64,000 bases of DNA from a virus. Under the pieces are notes generated by a model. It had not been told where the DNA came from. It saw only the letters and a program-made list of their open reading frames with translations, and ran no database searches. Shown in pieces: positions 9,155-18,540 of this stretch. The stretch is from the IMG/VR virus record IMGVR_UViG_3300027708_000030, positions 1 to 64,000 of that record; one strand, written 5' to 3'. Within the stretch, counting starts at the first letter, position 1; each line of letters starts with the position of its first letter. The translations under genes were made by a program, and so were the position numbers.

Positions 9155-9411
9155 AAACCCTTCTAGTTGCTCTAACAATATTAATATTAACTGGATGTAG
9201 CACACCAGTTAAAAGAAATTTTCCATCTGTTCCAACTGAACTAATGGAAGCGTGTCCTGACTTGAAGAAAACTAAACCTACTGAGAAGTTGAGTGAAGTA
9301 TTGAAAGTCGTAGTGGACAATTATGGACAATATCATGAATGTAAAATTAAAGTTGATACTTGGATTGAATGGTACAAAACACAACGAGACATTTTTGAGA
9401 GTGTAAAATAA
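9151..9411 (+). CDS. Rz1-like outer-membrane lipoprotein (o-spanin)
   Basis: 86 residues. Signal sequence with lipobox LTGC at residues 12-15, then a proline-containing stretch and the pattern CPDL...VVVDNYGQYHEC...WIEWYKTQ seen in phage Rz1-like proteins. Its start overlaps the stop of the candidate i-spanin. Together they would span the periplasm after endolysin has cut the wall. Confidence 0.75.
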   Translation: MKTLLVALTILILTGCSTPVKRNFPSVPTELMEACPDLKKTKPTEKLSEVLKVVVDNYGQYHECKIKVDTWIEWYKTQRDIFESVK

Positions 9412-9765
9412 ATGGATACAGAAAGACTAGCTAAATTGGAAGCACAAGTAGAAACTATAAAAGAGGATGTCAAAGAGTTGAAATCTGATCTTAAAGAAGT
9501 GCACTCTCGTATTACTACATCCAATAGAGAAATCGTTGATAAGATTGACGATATGCAAACTCGCATTGAACATAAGATGCAAGCTAATGCTCAAATCTCT
9601 CAAGACCAACATGCTGAAATTAAAAAGGATGTTGTGCAAGATTTAGAAAAGATGAACACTAGAGTTGCAGCACTTGAGCAGTGGAAGTGGTATGTAATCG
9701 GTGGTGCTGCAGTTGCAGGTTTTATTCTCGGACATATCAACGAGATTGTAAAGTATATAAAATAA
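9412..9765 (+). CDS. XhlA-like coiled-coil protein with C-terminal membrane anchor
   Basis: 117 residues. Residues 1-90 form a long amphipathic coiled coil (KLEAQVETIKEDVKELKSDL), then AALEQWKWYVIGGAAVAGFI begins a single C-terminal TM helix. This layout is that of the XhlA/hemolysin family of phage lysis accessory proteins. It begins directly after the Rz1-like gene, completing a three-gene lysis cassette. The alternative is a tail-associated coiled-coil protein. Confidence 0.65.
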   Translation: MDTERLAKLEAQVETIKEDVKELKSDLKEVHSRITTSNREIVDKIDDMQTRIEHKMQANAQISQDQHAEIKKDVVQDLEKMNTRVAALEQWKWYVIGGAAVAGFILGHINEIVKYIK

Positions 9766-9768
9766 AAC

Positions 9769-9797
9769 TTGTTTTGTAATGATAAGTAGGGTATAAT
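9769..9797 (+). promoter_or_regulatory. sigma70-type promoter before primase
   Basis: TTGTTT at 9769-9774 and TATAAT at 9792-9797, spaced 17 nt. It sits in the gap upstream of gp61; an SD (GTGGAG) follows before ATG 9823. Confidence 0.65.
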
Positions 9798-9822
9798 TGT
9801 ACTCTACTAGTGGAGATTTGTA

Positions 9823-10854
9823 ATGTTATACATTGATGCAAAGTATGCCCAAATACTTGGGTCTCGCTTGCGAAACTTCAAACAAAAGAAAGATTATCTC
9901 TGGAACTATTCATGTCCAGTTTGTGGGGATAGCACATCCAATAAATTAAAAGCACGTGGTTACATCTATCGTGCAAAGGCAGATCTATTTGTGAAGTGTC
10001 ACAACTGTGGTTACGGCACGAACATCGGTAATCTAATTAAGTATGTTGATACAAAGTTGTATGATGAGTATGTGCTTGAACGATATAAGTCTGGTGCAAC
10101 AAGATACAATGACCACAAAGATATCTCTGAAACTCAAGTAGTTCTTGAGACAGAACCAGAAAATTTACTTGAAGATGATATTCTCTCATCTCTCTCAAGA
10201 CTAGATAAACTACCACTGACACATCCTGCTGTTCAGTATGTAGTTAAAAGAAAGATTCCGAAGGACAAATGGAGTCTCCTGTACTTTGCTCCAAAGTTTA
10301 AGGCATACACTAACTCAGTGACTGCCAAATTCCAAGAGCCAATACAAGACGAACATCCAAGGATGATTATTCCATTTTTTACTAATGCTGGTAAGTGTTT
10401 TGCTTATCAGGCTAGAGCGTATGGAAATGAAGAGCCTAAGTATTATACCATCAAGGTGGATGAGACTCAGGAAAAGATTTATGGACTTGAAAGGATTGAT
10501 TATGCTAAAAGAATACTTGTGGTCGAAGGACCAATTGACTCGCTTTTTCTACCAAATGCAGTGGCTGTTTCAGGAGCAAGTTTTGATACCCCTACTATTA
10601 GGAGTATTCTTGCTAATGCAACGATTGTAATGGACAATGAACCAAGAAATAAAGACATTGTCAAACAGTTAGAGAAGTATATCAATCTAGGTTATTCTGT
10701 CTGTATGTTTCCAGAACACATAGAACAGAAAGATGTGAATGAAATGATTTTACATGGCGGAATGACTGCCGATGAAATTACCGATGTCATAAATACAAAC
10801 ACCTACTTTGGTATGGAAGCAAAATTGAAATTTGGTACATGGAAGAAAATATGA
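9823..10854 (+). CDS. 61: DNA primase, T4 gp61-like
   Basis: 343 residues, the usual gp61 length. A zinc ribbon is formed by C31xxC34 and C59xxC62. A TOPRIM-type region follows with RILVVEGPIDS (catalytic Glu) and later VMDNEPRNKD (acidic metal-binding pair). The protein makes RNA primers for lagging-strand synthesis with the gp41 helicase. It opens an operon with thyX, nrdA and nrdB, overlapping thyX by 16 nt, so primer synthesis and dNTP supply are co-expressed. Confidence 0.92.
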   Translation: MLYIDAKYAQILGSRLRNFKQKKDYLWNYSCPVCGDSTSNKLKARGYIYRAKADLFVKCHNCGYGTNIGNLIKYVDTKLYDEYVLERYKSGATRYNDHKDISETQVVLETEPENLLEDDILSSLSRLDKLPLTHPAVQYVVKRKIPKDKWSLLYFAPKFKAYTNSVTAKFQEPIQDEHPRMIIPFFTNAGKCFAYQARAYGNEEPKYYTIKVDETQEKIYGLERIDYAKRILVVEGPIDSLFLPNAVAVSGASFDTPTIRSILANATIVMDNEPRNKDIVKQLEKYINLGYSVCMFPEHIEQKDVNEMILHGGMTADEITDVINTNTYFGMEAKLKFGTWKKI

Positions 10855-11519
10855 ATGTCAGGATGATTAGTTATAGCAAACCCGATGAGAAAATGTTCCA
10901 AGAAGGTTTAGTAGATGTACAGGAGTTAGTTGCATTCTGTGCAAGAGTGAGTAATCCCAACAACCAACTCAACACAGAGACATCAGAGAAGTTAATTAAG
11001 TATCTCATCAAACATCAGCATTGGTCACCACTAGAAATGGTCAGTGCTTGTTTAGAAATTGAAACTACTCGTGATATAGCAAGACAAATCTTGCGTCACC
11101 GCTCTTTCTCGTTCCAAGAATTTAGCCAGCGATATGCTGATCCAACAAAAGACTTATCTTTCGTTCTAAGGGAAGCCCGACTCCAAGATACGAAGAATCG
11201 TCAAAATAGTGTTGAGAATACAAATCTAGCATTGGCAACATGGTGGGAAGAAAGACAAAAGCGAGTGATAAGAGAAGCTGAAGAAGCGTATGCTTGGGCA
11301 ATCGAAAATGGTATTGCCAAAGAGCAAGCAAGAGCAGTACTCCCAGAAGGACTAACTGTTTCTCGTTTATACATGAATGGTACACTAAGATCGTGGATCC
11401 ACTTCATTGAATTACGATCGGCAAATGGTACACAAAAGGAACACCAAGAAGTCGCACGACAATGCGCAAAGGTTATTGCTGAGGTATTCCCTCTAGCAAA
11501 TGAATTAGTAAAACTATAA
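10839..11519 (+). CDS. thyX: FAD-dependent thymidylate synthase ThyX
   Basis: 226 residues. The ThyX signature RHRxxSxxxxSxR appears as RHRSFSFQEFSQR at residues 86-98. The C-terminus LPEGLTVSRLYMNGTLRSW is also typical, with the substrate-binding Arg and the LRSW motif. It methylates dUMP to dTMP using methylene-tetrahydrofolate and FAD. T4 itself carries the unrelated ThyA type (td); the ThyX form is common in marine T4-like phages. An internal ATG at 10851 is an alternative start. Confidence 0.95.
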   Translation: MEENMNVRMISYSKPDEKMFQEGLVDVQELVAFCARVSNPNNQLNTETSEKLIKYLIKHQHWSPLEMVSACLEIETTRDIARQILRHRSFSFQEFSQRYADPTKDLSFVLREARLQDTKNRQNSVENTNLALATWWEERQKRVIREAEEAYAWAIENGIAKEQARAVLPEGLTVSRLYMNGTLRSWIHFIELRSANGTQKEHQEVARQCAKVIAEVFPLANELVKL

Positions 11520-11536
11520 TAATATTGGGGCAATAA

Positions 11537-13330
11537 ATGGAAATTGTGCATGGCATAAAGGTTGACTACAACCGAGATAGTTTGTTTGACGAATTAGGTA
11601 GAATTAGATTAAAAGAAAGTTATATGAAGGATGACGAGGTAAGCCCACAAGAGAGGTTTGCTTTTGTCTCAAATAAATTTGGGAGCAATCCAGAACATGC
11701 GCAAAGGTTATACGAATACAGCAGCAAACATTGGTTGTCTTATTCTACTCCCATTTTATCTTTTGGTCGTAGTAAGCGTGGTTTGCCTATATCATGTTTC
11801 CTTAATTATATCGAAGATACTGCGGAGGGTTTAGTTGATAATCTATCAGAAACTAATTGGTTGTCTATGCTTGGCGGTGGTGTTGGCATCGGTTTTGGTA
11901 TTCGTTCAGCAGACGATAAATCTACAGGTGTCATGCCTCACCTCAAAATGTATGACGCAAGTTCTTTGGCATACAGGCAAGGTCGTACTCGCAGGGGCAG
12001 TTATGCTGCTTATCTGTCTATTGATCATCCAGATATCATCAACTTTCTAGAGATGCGCAAGCCGACAGGCGATCAAAACATGCGTACTCTAAACATGCAT
12101 CATGGGATTAACATTCCAGATGCATTTATGGAAATCATTGAACAGAGTATGATTGATCCAGACTTCGATGACTCTTGGAAATTAGTGGATCCTGCTTCCA
12201 ATGAAGTTCGTGAAACTGTATCAGCAAAAGAATTATGGCAACGCATTCTTGAGATGCGTATGATGACAGGTGAACCATATCTACATTTTATTGACGAATC
12301 AAATCGACAAATGCCACAATGGTTAAAAGATCTTGGGTTAAAGATTAATCAATCTAATCTTTGCTCTGAGATTATTCTACCAACAAATGAGAAACGCACA
12401 GCAGTATGTTGTTTGTCATCTTTGAACTTGGAGTATTATGATGATTGGAAAGATGAACCGCAGTTCCTACGTGATGTTGCTGAAATGCTTGACAATGTTC
12501 TGCAGTATTTTATTGATCATGCTCCTTCCTCAATTAAGCGTGCAAAGTACTCAGCAACTCGTGAAAGAAGTATCGGCATTGGTGCGTTAGGTTGGCATGC
12601 ATATCTACAGAAGAATAATCTTCCATGGGAATCATCATTGGCAGTTGGTAGAAATAAAAACATCTTTAAAACTATAAGAGAGAAATTAGATGTCGCTAAT
12701 AAAGAACTGGGATTGGAACGTGGTGAAGCACCTGACGCAGTGGGTACTGGGAATAGGTTTAGTCATCTTATGGCTATTGCTCCCAATGCTTCTTCTTCCA
12801 TTCTCATGGGCAATACTAGTCCTTCTATTGAACCTTTGCGTGCCAATGCTTATCGCCAAGATACTTTATCGGGTTCTCACTTAAATAAAAATAAGTATCT
12901 TGATAAGGTCGTTACTGATTATGTTAATTCAAACCCTAAGGCAGATGCCCAAGAAATATGGAGTTCGATTATTGCGAATGATGGTTCAGTTCAGCACTTG
13001 GATTGGTTGGGAGACTGGGAGAAAGACGTCTTCAAGACTTCTATGGAAATTGACCAGCGTTGGGTCATTCAACACGCTTCCGACAGGCAACAATATATTG
13101 ATCAAGCACAATCGTTAAATGTATTCTTTAGACCAGACAGTCACATCAAGTATATTCATGCTGTGCATTTCCAAGCATGGAAGTCTGGATTGAAGACTAT
13201 GTACTACTGCCGTAGTGATAAGATCGCAAAAGCAGATAAGGTGTCAAAGAGAATTGAACGAGATATTATTAAAGAAATTAACTTACACGATCTAGCCGAA
13301 GGTAACGAATGTTTGGCTTGCGAGGGATAA
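11537..13330 (+). CDS. nrdA: ribonucleotide reductase class I large subunit
   Basis: 597 residues, shorter than E. coli NrdA (761) because the N-terminal ATP-cone is missing. Active-site pattern NLCSE (N274, C276, E278) carries the thiyl radical; the redox cysteines are C87 (ISCFLN) and C291/C292 (AVCCLSS). The C-terminal C592/C595 pair in ECLACEG would relay electrons from thioredoxin or glutaredoxin. Loss of the cone suggests no dATP feedback inhibition through that domain, useful for a phage. Followed after one base by nrdB. Confidence 0.95.
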   Translation: MEIVHGIKVDYNRDSLFDELGRIRLKESYMKDDEVSPQERFAFVSNKFGSNPEHAQRLYEYSSKHWLSYSTPILSFGRSKRGLPISCFLNYIEDTAEGLVDNLSETNWLSMLGGGVGIGFGIRSADDKSTGVMPHLKMYDASSLAYRQGRTRRGSYAAYLSIDHPDIINFLEMRKPTGDQNMRTLNMHHGINIPDAFMEIIEQSMIDPDFDDSWKLVDPASNEVRETVSAKELWQRILEMRMMTGEPYLHFIDESNRQMPQWLKDLGLKINQSNLCSEIILPTNEKRTAVCCLSSLNLEYYDDWKDEPQFLRDVAEMLDNVLQYFIDHAPSSIKRAKYSATRERSIGIGALGWHAYLQKNNLPWESSLAVGRNKNIFKTIREKLDVANKELGLERGEAPDAVGTGNRFSHLMAIAPNASSSILMGNTSPSIEPLRANAYRQDTLSGSHLNKNKYLDKVVTDYVNSNPKADAQEIWSSIIANDGSVQHLDWLGDWEKDVFKTSMEIDQRWVIQHASDRQQYIDQAQSLNVFFRPDSHIKYIHAVHFQAWKSGLKTMYYCRSDKIAKADKVSKRIERDIIKEINLHDLAEGNECLACEG

Positions 13331-13331
13331 A

Positions 13332-14324
13332 ATGATTACAAAAACAAAAACAAGATTAACGGATACAAGAGATTCATTTAAACCTTTTAACTATCCATGG
13401 GCATATGATGCTTGGTTGAAACATGAACAAGCACACTGGCTGCACTCAGAAGTACCAATGGCTGAGGATGTTAAAGACTGGAAAAAGAAATTAACAAATG
13501 AAGAAAAAACCTTTCTTACGAACATCTTCCGATTCTTCACTCAAGGAGACATTGATGTTGCTGGTGGTTATGTTAATAATTATCTGCCTCATTTCCCTCA
13601 ACCTGAAGTAAGAATGATGTTAATGGGTTTTGCTGCTCGTGAAGCATTACACATTGCTGCATACTCTCACCTAATCGAAACACTGGGATTACCAGAATCT
13701 ACTTACAACCAATTCCTTGAATATCAAGAGATGAAAGATAAGCATGACTATGTACTTGAACTTTCTAGTCGCAATGGTACTATCGCTAGTACTGCTGAGC
13801 ACATTGCTGTTTTCAGTGCCTTTACTGAAGGCATGCAGTTGTTTAGTTCTTTTATCATGTTGCTTAATTTTCCTCGCCAAGGCATGATGAAGGGTATGGG
13901 TCAAATTGTTACTTGGTCTATTGCCGATGAAACAATCCATGCTGAGTCTATGATTAAGTTGTTCCGTGAGTATATCAAAGAAAATCCTGAGATCTGGAAT
14001 GACGAATTAAAGGGTAAGATATATACAATCGCTGAGAAAATGGTAGAGTTAGAAGACAAGTTTATTGATCTTTGCTATCAAGGTGCAGACATGCGTGAAC
14101 TATCTGCAGAAGATGTTAAGAAATATATTCGTTACATTGCAGATCGTCGTCTAATCTCTCTTGGCATGAAAGGTATCTTTAAAGTTAAAAAGAATCCACT
14201 TCCATGGGTCGAAGAAATGATCAATGCACCAGTACACGGAAACTTCTTTGAGAATCGTGTTACTGATTATGCTAAAGGTGCATTGTCTGGCACATGGGGT
14301 GATGTATGGGGTAAAGCAGCGTGA
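13332..14324 (+). CDS. nrdB: ribonucleotide reductase class I small subunit
   Basis: 330 residues. Metal ligands and radical tyrosine line up with E. coli R2: D73, E104, H107, Y111 (EALHIAAY), E166 (FTEGMQ), E200 and H203 (DETIHAE). The tyrosyl radical residue is present, so this is a Tyr-type class I R2. It pairs with the preceding nrdA. The stop overlaps the start of the desaturase gene (GTGATAGAG). Confidence 0.95.
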   Translation: MITKTKTRLTDTRDSFKPFNYPWAYDAWLKHEQAHWLHSEVPMAEDVKDWKKKLTNEEKTFLTNIFRFFTQGDIDVAGGYVNNYLPHFPQPEVRMMLMGFAAREALHIAAYSHLIETLGLPESTYNQFLEYQEMKDKHDYVLELSSRNGTIASTAEHIAVFSAFTEGMQLFSSFIMLLNFPRQGMMKGMGQIVTWSIADETIHAESMIKLFREYIKENPEIWNDELKGKIYTIAEKMVELEDKFIDLCYQGADMRELSAEDVKKYIRYIADRRLISLGMKGIFKVKKNPLPWVEEMINAPVHGNFFENRVTDYAKGALSGTWGDVWGKAA

Positions 14325-15025
14325 TAGAGTTAATCTATCTGTTGGCTATGACTCACATTACCATTGTGTGCGTCACTTTATATCTTCATAGAGGACAGAC
14401 ACACAGAGGAATAACTTTTCATCCAGTTGTTGCACACTTCATGCGTTTCTGGTTATGGCTTACTACTGGTATGGTAACTAAACAGTGGGTAGCTATTCAT
14501 CGTAAACACCATCAGAATTCTGATAAAGAAGGTGATCCGCACACACCTCATGTGTATGGTATTTGGAGAGTGGTCTTCGGTGGTGCTTTACTTTACCATG
14601 ATGCCAGTAAAAATAAAGAGATGATTGCTCAATACGGAGTTGGAACTCCAGATGATTGGATGGAAAATAACATTTACTCTAAACATAGCAGAGCAGGTAT
14701 TATGCTAATGTTAGCCATCAATATTATTTTGTTTGGTTGGATTGGTCTGCTTCTATGGGGTATTCAGATGATTTGGATTCCATTCTGGGCAGCAGGTATT
14801 GTCAATGGTGTTGGTCATTGGTTTGGTTATCGTAACACGGACACCAAAGATCGTTCAAAGAACATATCAATGTTCGGAATCATTATTGGTGGTGAAGAAC
14901 TACACAATAATCACCACGCTGAACCAGCAAACCCTAAATTAAGTAGAAAATGGTTTGAATTTGATATTGGATGGATGTGGTTTAAGATACTACAAAAACT
15001 AAAACTAGCCGAGACTAAACAATGA
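14321..15025 (+). CDS. acyl-lipid/acyl-CoA fatty acid desaturase
   Basis: 234 residues from GTG 14321. Three histidine boxes of membrane di-iron desaturases are intact: H23RGQTH28, H60RKHH64 and H195NNHH199, with hydrophobic helices between them. This fits the short delta-9 type. It would introduce a double bond into host fatty acyl chains, increasing membrane fluidity. It is co-transcribed with nrdAB (4-nt overlap). With the plcP-agt pair at 20.7-22.4 kb it makes a second lipid-modifying function on this phage. Confidence 0.9.
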   Translation: MIELIYLLAMTHITIVCVTLYLHRGQTHRGITFHPVVAHFMRFWLWLTTGMVTKQWVAIHRKHHQNSDKEGDPHTPHVYGIWRVVFGGALLYHDASKNKEMIAQYGVGTPDDWMENNIYSKHSRAGIMLMLAINIILFGWIGLLLWGIQMIWIPFWAAGIVNGVGHWFGYRNTDTKDRSKNISMFGIIIGGEELHNNHHAEPANPKLSRKWFEFDIGWMWFKILQKLKLAETKQ

Positions 15026-15168
15026 CAACTAAGATTTTTGAATGTAATGAATGTCAGGCAAGAGGTAAGATTATACTCAAGTCAGAAGAACGATTGGAAG
15101 ACATCGTTTACTGCCCTATTTGCTCTGCTGACATTTACGAAGAAGACGACTACGAAGAGGAAGAATAA
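15022..15168 (+). CDS. 48-residue zinc-ribbon protein
   Basis: Small frame starting in the ATGA overlap with the desaturase. Two CxxC pairs (CNEC at residues 7-10 and CPIC about 29 residues further) form a zinc ribbon, followed by an acidic tail (EEDDYEEEE). Similar mini zinc-ribbon proteins occur in T4-like phages; role unknown. Confidence 0.7.
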   Translation: MTTKIFECNECQARGKIILKSEERLEDIVYCPICSADIYEEDDYEEEE

Positions 15169-15171
15169 ATA
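15164..15171 (+). promoter_or_regulatory. putative late promoter (AATAAATA)
   Basis: Overlaps the stop of the zinc-ribbon gene and lies 25 nt before the GIY-YIG gene start at 15197. Confidence 0.5.
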
Positions 15172-15196
15172 GTAGTTTATACTACTGATTATTCTA

Positions 15197-15622
15197 ATGT
15201 GGCTTTATAATAACGAAATTATTGAGGAACTACCTGATGATTGTGTTGGCTTTGTTTATTTAATTACGAACAAAGCCAGTAGTCGTATGTATGTGGGTAA
15301 GAAGTTATCCAAATTTGCCAAAACTACATACAAAATAGTAAAGCAGAAAAACGGAATTAAAAAACGAAAGAAGATTCGTAGCAAAATAGACTCTGATTGG
15401 ATGGAGTACTATGGTTCGAGTATAGAACTAAATAAAGATGTAGAGTCTCTCGGAAAGGACAACTTCCTTCGTGAGATTCTTTTCTTTTGTAAATCCAAAG
15501 CTGAATGTTCTTACATAGAAGCACGAGAACAGTTTGCACGAAAGGTGTTAGAGTCAGACGACTACTACAATGGACAGATTTCTGTCCGAGTCCATGGCTC
15601 TCATATTAAAAACAAACTATGA
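15197..15622 (+). CDS. GIY-YIG endonuclease, SegE-like
   Basis: 141 residues. GFVYLITNKASSRMYVGKK is a GIY-YIG core (VYL...YVG), followed by SDWMEYYGSS, LGKDNFLREIL and a conserved Glu in YIEAREQF. This is the pattern of the SegE-type domain of T4-like phages. Such enzymes are free-standing homing endonucleases or general phage nucleases. No intron is evident here. A late-type promoter lies just upstream, so it may have a late or packaging-linked use rather than homing. Confidence 0.8.
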   Translation: MWLYNNEIIEELPDDCVGFVYLITNKASSRMYVGKKLSKFAKTTYKIVKQKNGIKKRKKIRSKIDSDWMEYYGSSIELNKDVESLGKDNFLREILFFCKSKAECSYIEAREQFARKVLESDDYYNGQISVRVHGSHIKNKL

Positions 15623-16863
15623 CATACTTACTCTTTACAGTTGCACTATCGTTGTCGGCTCTCGCTGCATATTACGCAGTGATGGGGCTCATCGCAATTT
15701 TTGCTGCAGCTGTTGTACCGATTGCTCTTATGGGTTCTTTGCTTGAAGCATCGAAACTTGTAGTTGCATCTTGGCTCTATCGAAATTGGAAAGAAATTCC
15801 AAAATTGATGAAGTCATACTTTGTAGTTGCCTTGATTGTGTTAATGATGTTAACATCTATGGGCATTTTCGGATTCTTATCAAAGGCACATTTAGATCAA
15901 GCAATACCTTCGGGAGATGTTCAATCTAAGTTGTCATTACTTGATGAGAAGATTAAAACAGAAAAGGAAAATATCAATGCAAGTCGTAAAGAACTTACTC
16001 AACTCGATGCTCAAGTGGATCAAACCATCGCAAGAACAGACGATGCCAAAGGAACAGACAGAGCCATCTCCATCCGTAGAGGTCAGCAAAAAGATAGAAC
16101 CAGAATCCTCAACGAAATCGGTACAGCGCAAGCCAAGATCGCCAAGTACAACGAAGAGCGTGCGCCAATCGCCAGCGAAGTCCGTAAAGTCGAAGCAGAA
16201 GTAGGACCAATCAAGTACATTGCTGCATTGATATATGGTGACGAAAGTTCAAATGATACGAATATGCTTGAGAAAGCAGTTCGTATCGTCACCATACTCA
16301 TTGTTATTGTATTTGATCCATTGGCAGTACTATTACTAATTGCCGCAAACTGGAATCTTAAACATACTGGTACAAGAAGATGGAATGAATTCTTTGAGAA
16401 ACCACCTACAGTAGACTTTCCAGAAAAGACTAAAGAAGTTGAAGCCGATATGCCTATCGAAGAAGCAACTACAACTCCTGTTTTTGATCATATGACACAA
16501 CATTTGTCAAAAGAAACACCTGACAAATGGGATGAGTCAGAAATTATTGAAGAACACGAAACAACTGTTGTTCCAGAAGAAATCAAAAAAGAAGTAAACG
16601 AGTTATTAGAATCTGAGATTCCAGAAATCGAAATTGATGAGCCAACAAAAGATTGGGAACCAGAATTATATAAAAGAGTTGAGAAGAAAATTGAGTATGA
16701 TTCAGCTGGTAGAAGAATCACACCATCAGTAGAAGAAGAATTAAACCCTCCAACGAAAACACAATCATTCTTGAATAAAGTCCAGAGTGTGTTTTCTTCA
16801 CCTAGTACAAAGTCAGCCATTGAAAAAGATGTTGAGAAGTTGCAAGACAAAAATCCTAAATAG
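15619..16863 (+). CDS. multi-pass membrane protein with coiled coil and acidic tail
   Basis: 414 residues. Three N-terminal TM segments within the first 90 residues, a periplasm-sized coiled coil (about 105-200), a fourth TM near residue 230-250, then a long acidic Pro/Glu/Thr-rich cytosolic tail. The same architecture occurs in conserved T4-like cyanophage proteins of unknown function. It overlaps the GIY-YIG gene by four bases. Candidate roles are remodelling of the host inner membrane or lysis timing; neither is shown by the sequence. Confidence 0.65.
   Translation: MTYLLFTVALSLSALAAYYAVMGLIAIFAAAVVPIALMGSLLEASKLVVASWLYRNWKEIPKLMKSYFVVALIVLMMLTSMGIFGFLSKAHLDQAIPSGDVQSKLSLLDEKIKTEKENINASRKELTQLDAQVDQTIARTDDAKGTDRAISIRRGQQKDRTRILNEIGTAQAKIAKYNEERAPIASEVRKVEAEVGPIKYIAALIYGDESSNDTNMLEKAVRIVTILIVIVFDPLAVLLLIAANWNLKHTGTRRWNEFFEKPPTVDFPEKTKEVEADMPIEEATTTPVFDHMTQHLSKETPDKWDESEIIEEHETTVVPEEIKKEVNELLESEIPEIEIDEPTKDWEPELYKRVEKKIEYDSAGRRITPSVEEELNPPTKTQSFLNKVQSVFSSPSTKSAIEKDVEKLQDKNPK
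16856..16862 (+). promoter_or_regulatory. putative late promoter (CTAAATA)
   Basis: CTAAATA overlaps the previous stop and lies about 50 nt before the GTG start at 16914. Confidence 0.6.
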
Positions 16864-16913
16864 TAGATAATACTAATAAGGAACTACAAGTTCCATGGTT
16901 TTAGGAGAATATA

Positions 16914-17684
16914 GTGGATCCCCTAACTCTCTTTGCATTAGCCAATGGAGCAGTTTCTGCGATCAAAGCTGGATGTAAATTATACAAAGATATCAAAGGT
17001 GCAGCTGGAGATGTAAGGGATGTGCTCAAAGATTTGGATGCACAGTTCCATGGTATGTATGAAGAAAAGGGAAAGACACCACCACCTGCAGCAGTCAAAC
17101 AACTTAATGAAGAAAAAGCCAGAATAAAAGAATTAAACAAGAAAGACTCAGGCGATGTTTATTTTGAGTTAGGTCAACATCTTGGTGCTTTCTTTGATAA
17201 TCAAGCAAAATGTATAGCAGTATTTGAAGCAGAAGAACGTAGGTCTTATCAAGTATACAGTGGTGAATCTTCTGTAGGTGCTCGTGCCCTGCAAAGAATA
17301 TTGATGAAAAAGAAACTTGAGCAGATGGAAGTTGAACTGCGTGAAGTAATGGTATATCAAAGTCCACCTGAGTTGGGTGCACTTTGGACAGAAGTATTAG
17401 AAACTTCTAAAATATTAAATGCAAGACAATCAGTTGCGCTAAAGAAACAGATTGAACTACAACATAAACATGATATTGAGCATGCTAAATTTATAAACAA
17501 AGTTCATGTTGCGTTAAGATGGTTTGGTAGTTTTATAGCAATTATTGGTGTTACATTTATTATTTTATGGTTCGTAGTGCAAGATAGAATAGAAAAATAT
17601 CCACAACTAGGAACTGATTGGGTTCCTAAAACGGACAAACAAAGAAGACAAGAAGCCATGCCCAAACACTACGTAGGAAGATAG
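16914..17684 (+). CDS. conserved T4-like protein with C-terminal TM helix
   Basis: 256 residues from GTG 16914, preceded by the SD TTAGGAGA. It starts MDPLTLFALANGAVSAIKAG, a signature N-terminus of a protein family in T4-like cyanophages. Mostly helical; one TM segment near residues 203-226 and a short basic tail. It heads a group of three to four small membrane proteins. Function unknown; co-occurrence with other membrane proteins suggests an envelope-associated complex. Confidence 0.7.
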   Translation: MDPLTLFALANGAVSAIKAGCKLYKDIKGAAGDVRDVLKDLDAQFHGMYEEKGKTPPPAAVKQLNEEKARIKELNKKDSGDVYFELGQHLGAFFDNQAKCIAVFEAEERRSYQVYSGESSVGARALQRILMKKKLEQMEVELREVMVYQSPPELGALWTEVLETSKILNARQSVALKKQIELQHKHDIEHAKFINKVHVALRWFGSFIAIIGVTFIILWFVVQDRIEKYPQLGTDWVPKTDKQRRQEAMPKHYVGR

Positions 17685-17726
17685 CAGAGCAGTAAGTCTA
17701 ATAATAAAAATAAAAGGAAGACTGAA

Positions 17727-18104
17727 ATGGAATTAGAACAAATCAAAGACAAGTTAAGTGCTGGCGAAGCCAAAGGTGCGCTGATTGAAAAGGTAACATT
17801 TGCAGTATTGCCCATCATGTTTGCCTGTGTGGTGTACTTGATGAATGCGCTGAGTCATGTTAATACACAGTTGACCATTCTTGAAAGCAAGATGCAGTTG
17901 GTGGTGACATCGGACAACAAACAAGCACCAAACATGGGTGCTGAACTGGCTCGTGAAAAACTGCGCCAAGACTTTATGCAAGCCAACACAGAAGCACTAT
18001 CAAGAAGCGGTGCCAACAAAGCAGTACTGGACACATTAGTATGGCGTGTGCAAGAGTTGGAAAAGTACAAAGAGAAACAAAGTAACAATGGTGGGAAGAA
18101 GTAA
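17727..18104 (+). CDS. single-TM hypothetical protein
   Basis: 125 residues with a TM segment around residues 24-43 and a helical soluble C-terminal part. SD AAGGAAG precedes the start. Its position between two other TM/coiled-coil proteins suggests they work together. Confidence 0.65.
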   Translation: MELEQIKDKLSAGEAKGALIEKVTFAVLPIMFACVVYLMNALSHVNTQLTILESKMQLVVTSDNKQAPNMGAELAREKLRQDFMQANTEALSRSGANKAVLDTLVWRVQELEKYKEKQSNNGGKK

Positions 18105-18108
18105 GTAA

Positions 18109-18540
18109 ATGCTCGATGGAGTTAAGACTGCTTCAACTACGCTAAAAGAAGCGCAGAAAATAGGTAAAGAACTTGGTTCTGTTGTTTCCGATCAACAAGC
18201 TGATATGGAAGCAACAATACAGAAAGAGCACAAGGCTCGTGTTACAGCAAAGTTATCTGAAGCTGCTCGCAAAGCATCACTAGAAGTTAAAGCAGTTGAG
18301 AAATTTGAATCTAAGTATAAACATGAACAAGAACTTGCTAAATTAAAAGCTGACACGATTCGTAAGTACGGGAAAGATGCTTGGGTTAAAGTTGAAGCAG
18401 AAAAGGCTCTTATTGAAAAAGAGCGACAAGCAGAATTAACTGCTATGGATATTGATCGACATAAACAACTTGATGTTCTTTGTTGGTGTATGACTGTAGC
18501 AGCATTAATAACCTATTTTTTAAAATTGTATAAAATATGA
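18109..18540 (+). CDS. coiled-coil protein with C-terminal TM anchor
   Basis: 143 residues. A long Lys/Glu/Ala-rich helix (residues 20-115) is followed by a hydrophobic tail ending at the C-terminus (VLCWCMTVAALITYF). Tail-anchored topology. It overlaps the following micro-ORF by four bases. Confidence 0.65.
   Translation: MLDGVKTASTTLKEAQKIGKELGSVVSDQQADMEATIQKEHKARVTAKLSEAARKASLEVKAVEKFESKYKHEQELAKLKADTIRKYGKDAWVKVEAEKALIEKERQAELTAMDIDRHKQLDVLCWCMTVAALITYFLKLYKI

Noticed and set aside
11537-14324. Inteins or introns in nrdA/nrdB
   Set aside because: Both frames are continuous with all catalytic motifs at family spacing and no insertion.
15197-15622. Intron-encoded homing endonuclease
   Set aside because: The GIY-YIG gene is in an intergenic position with its own late-type promoter and the flanking genes are not split.
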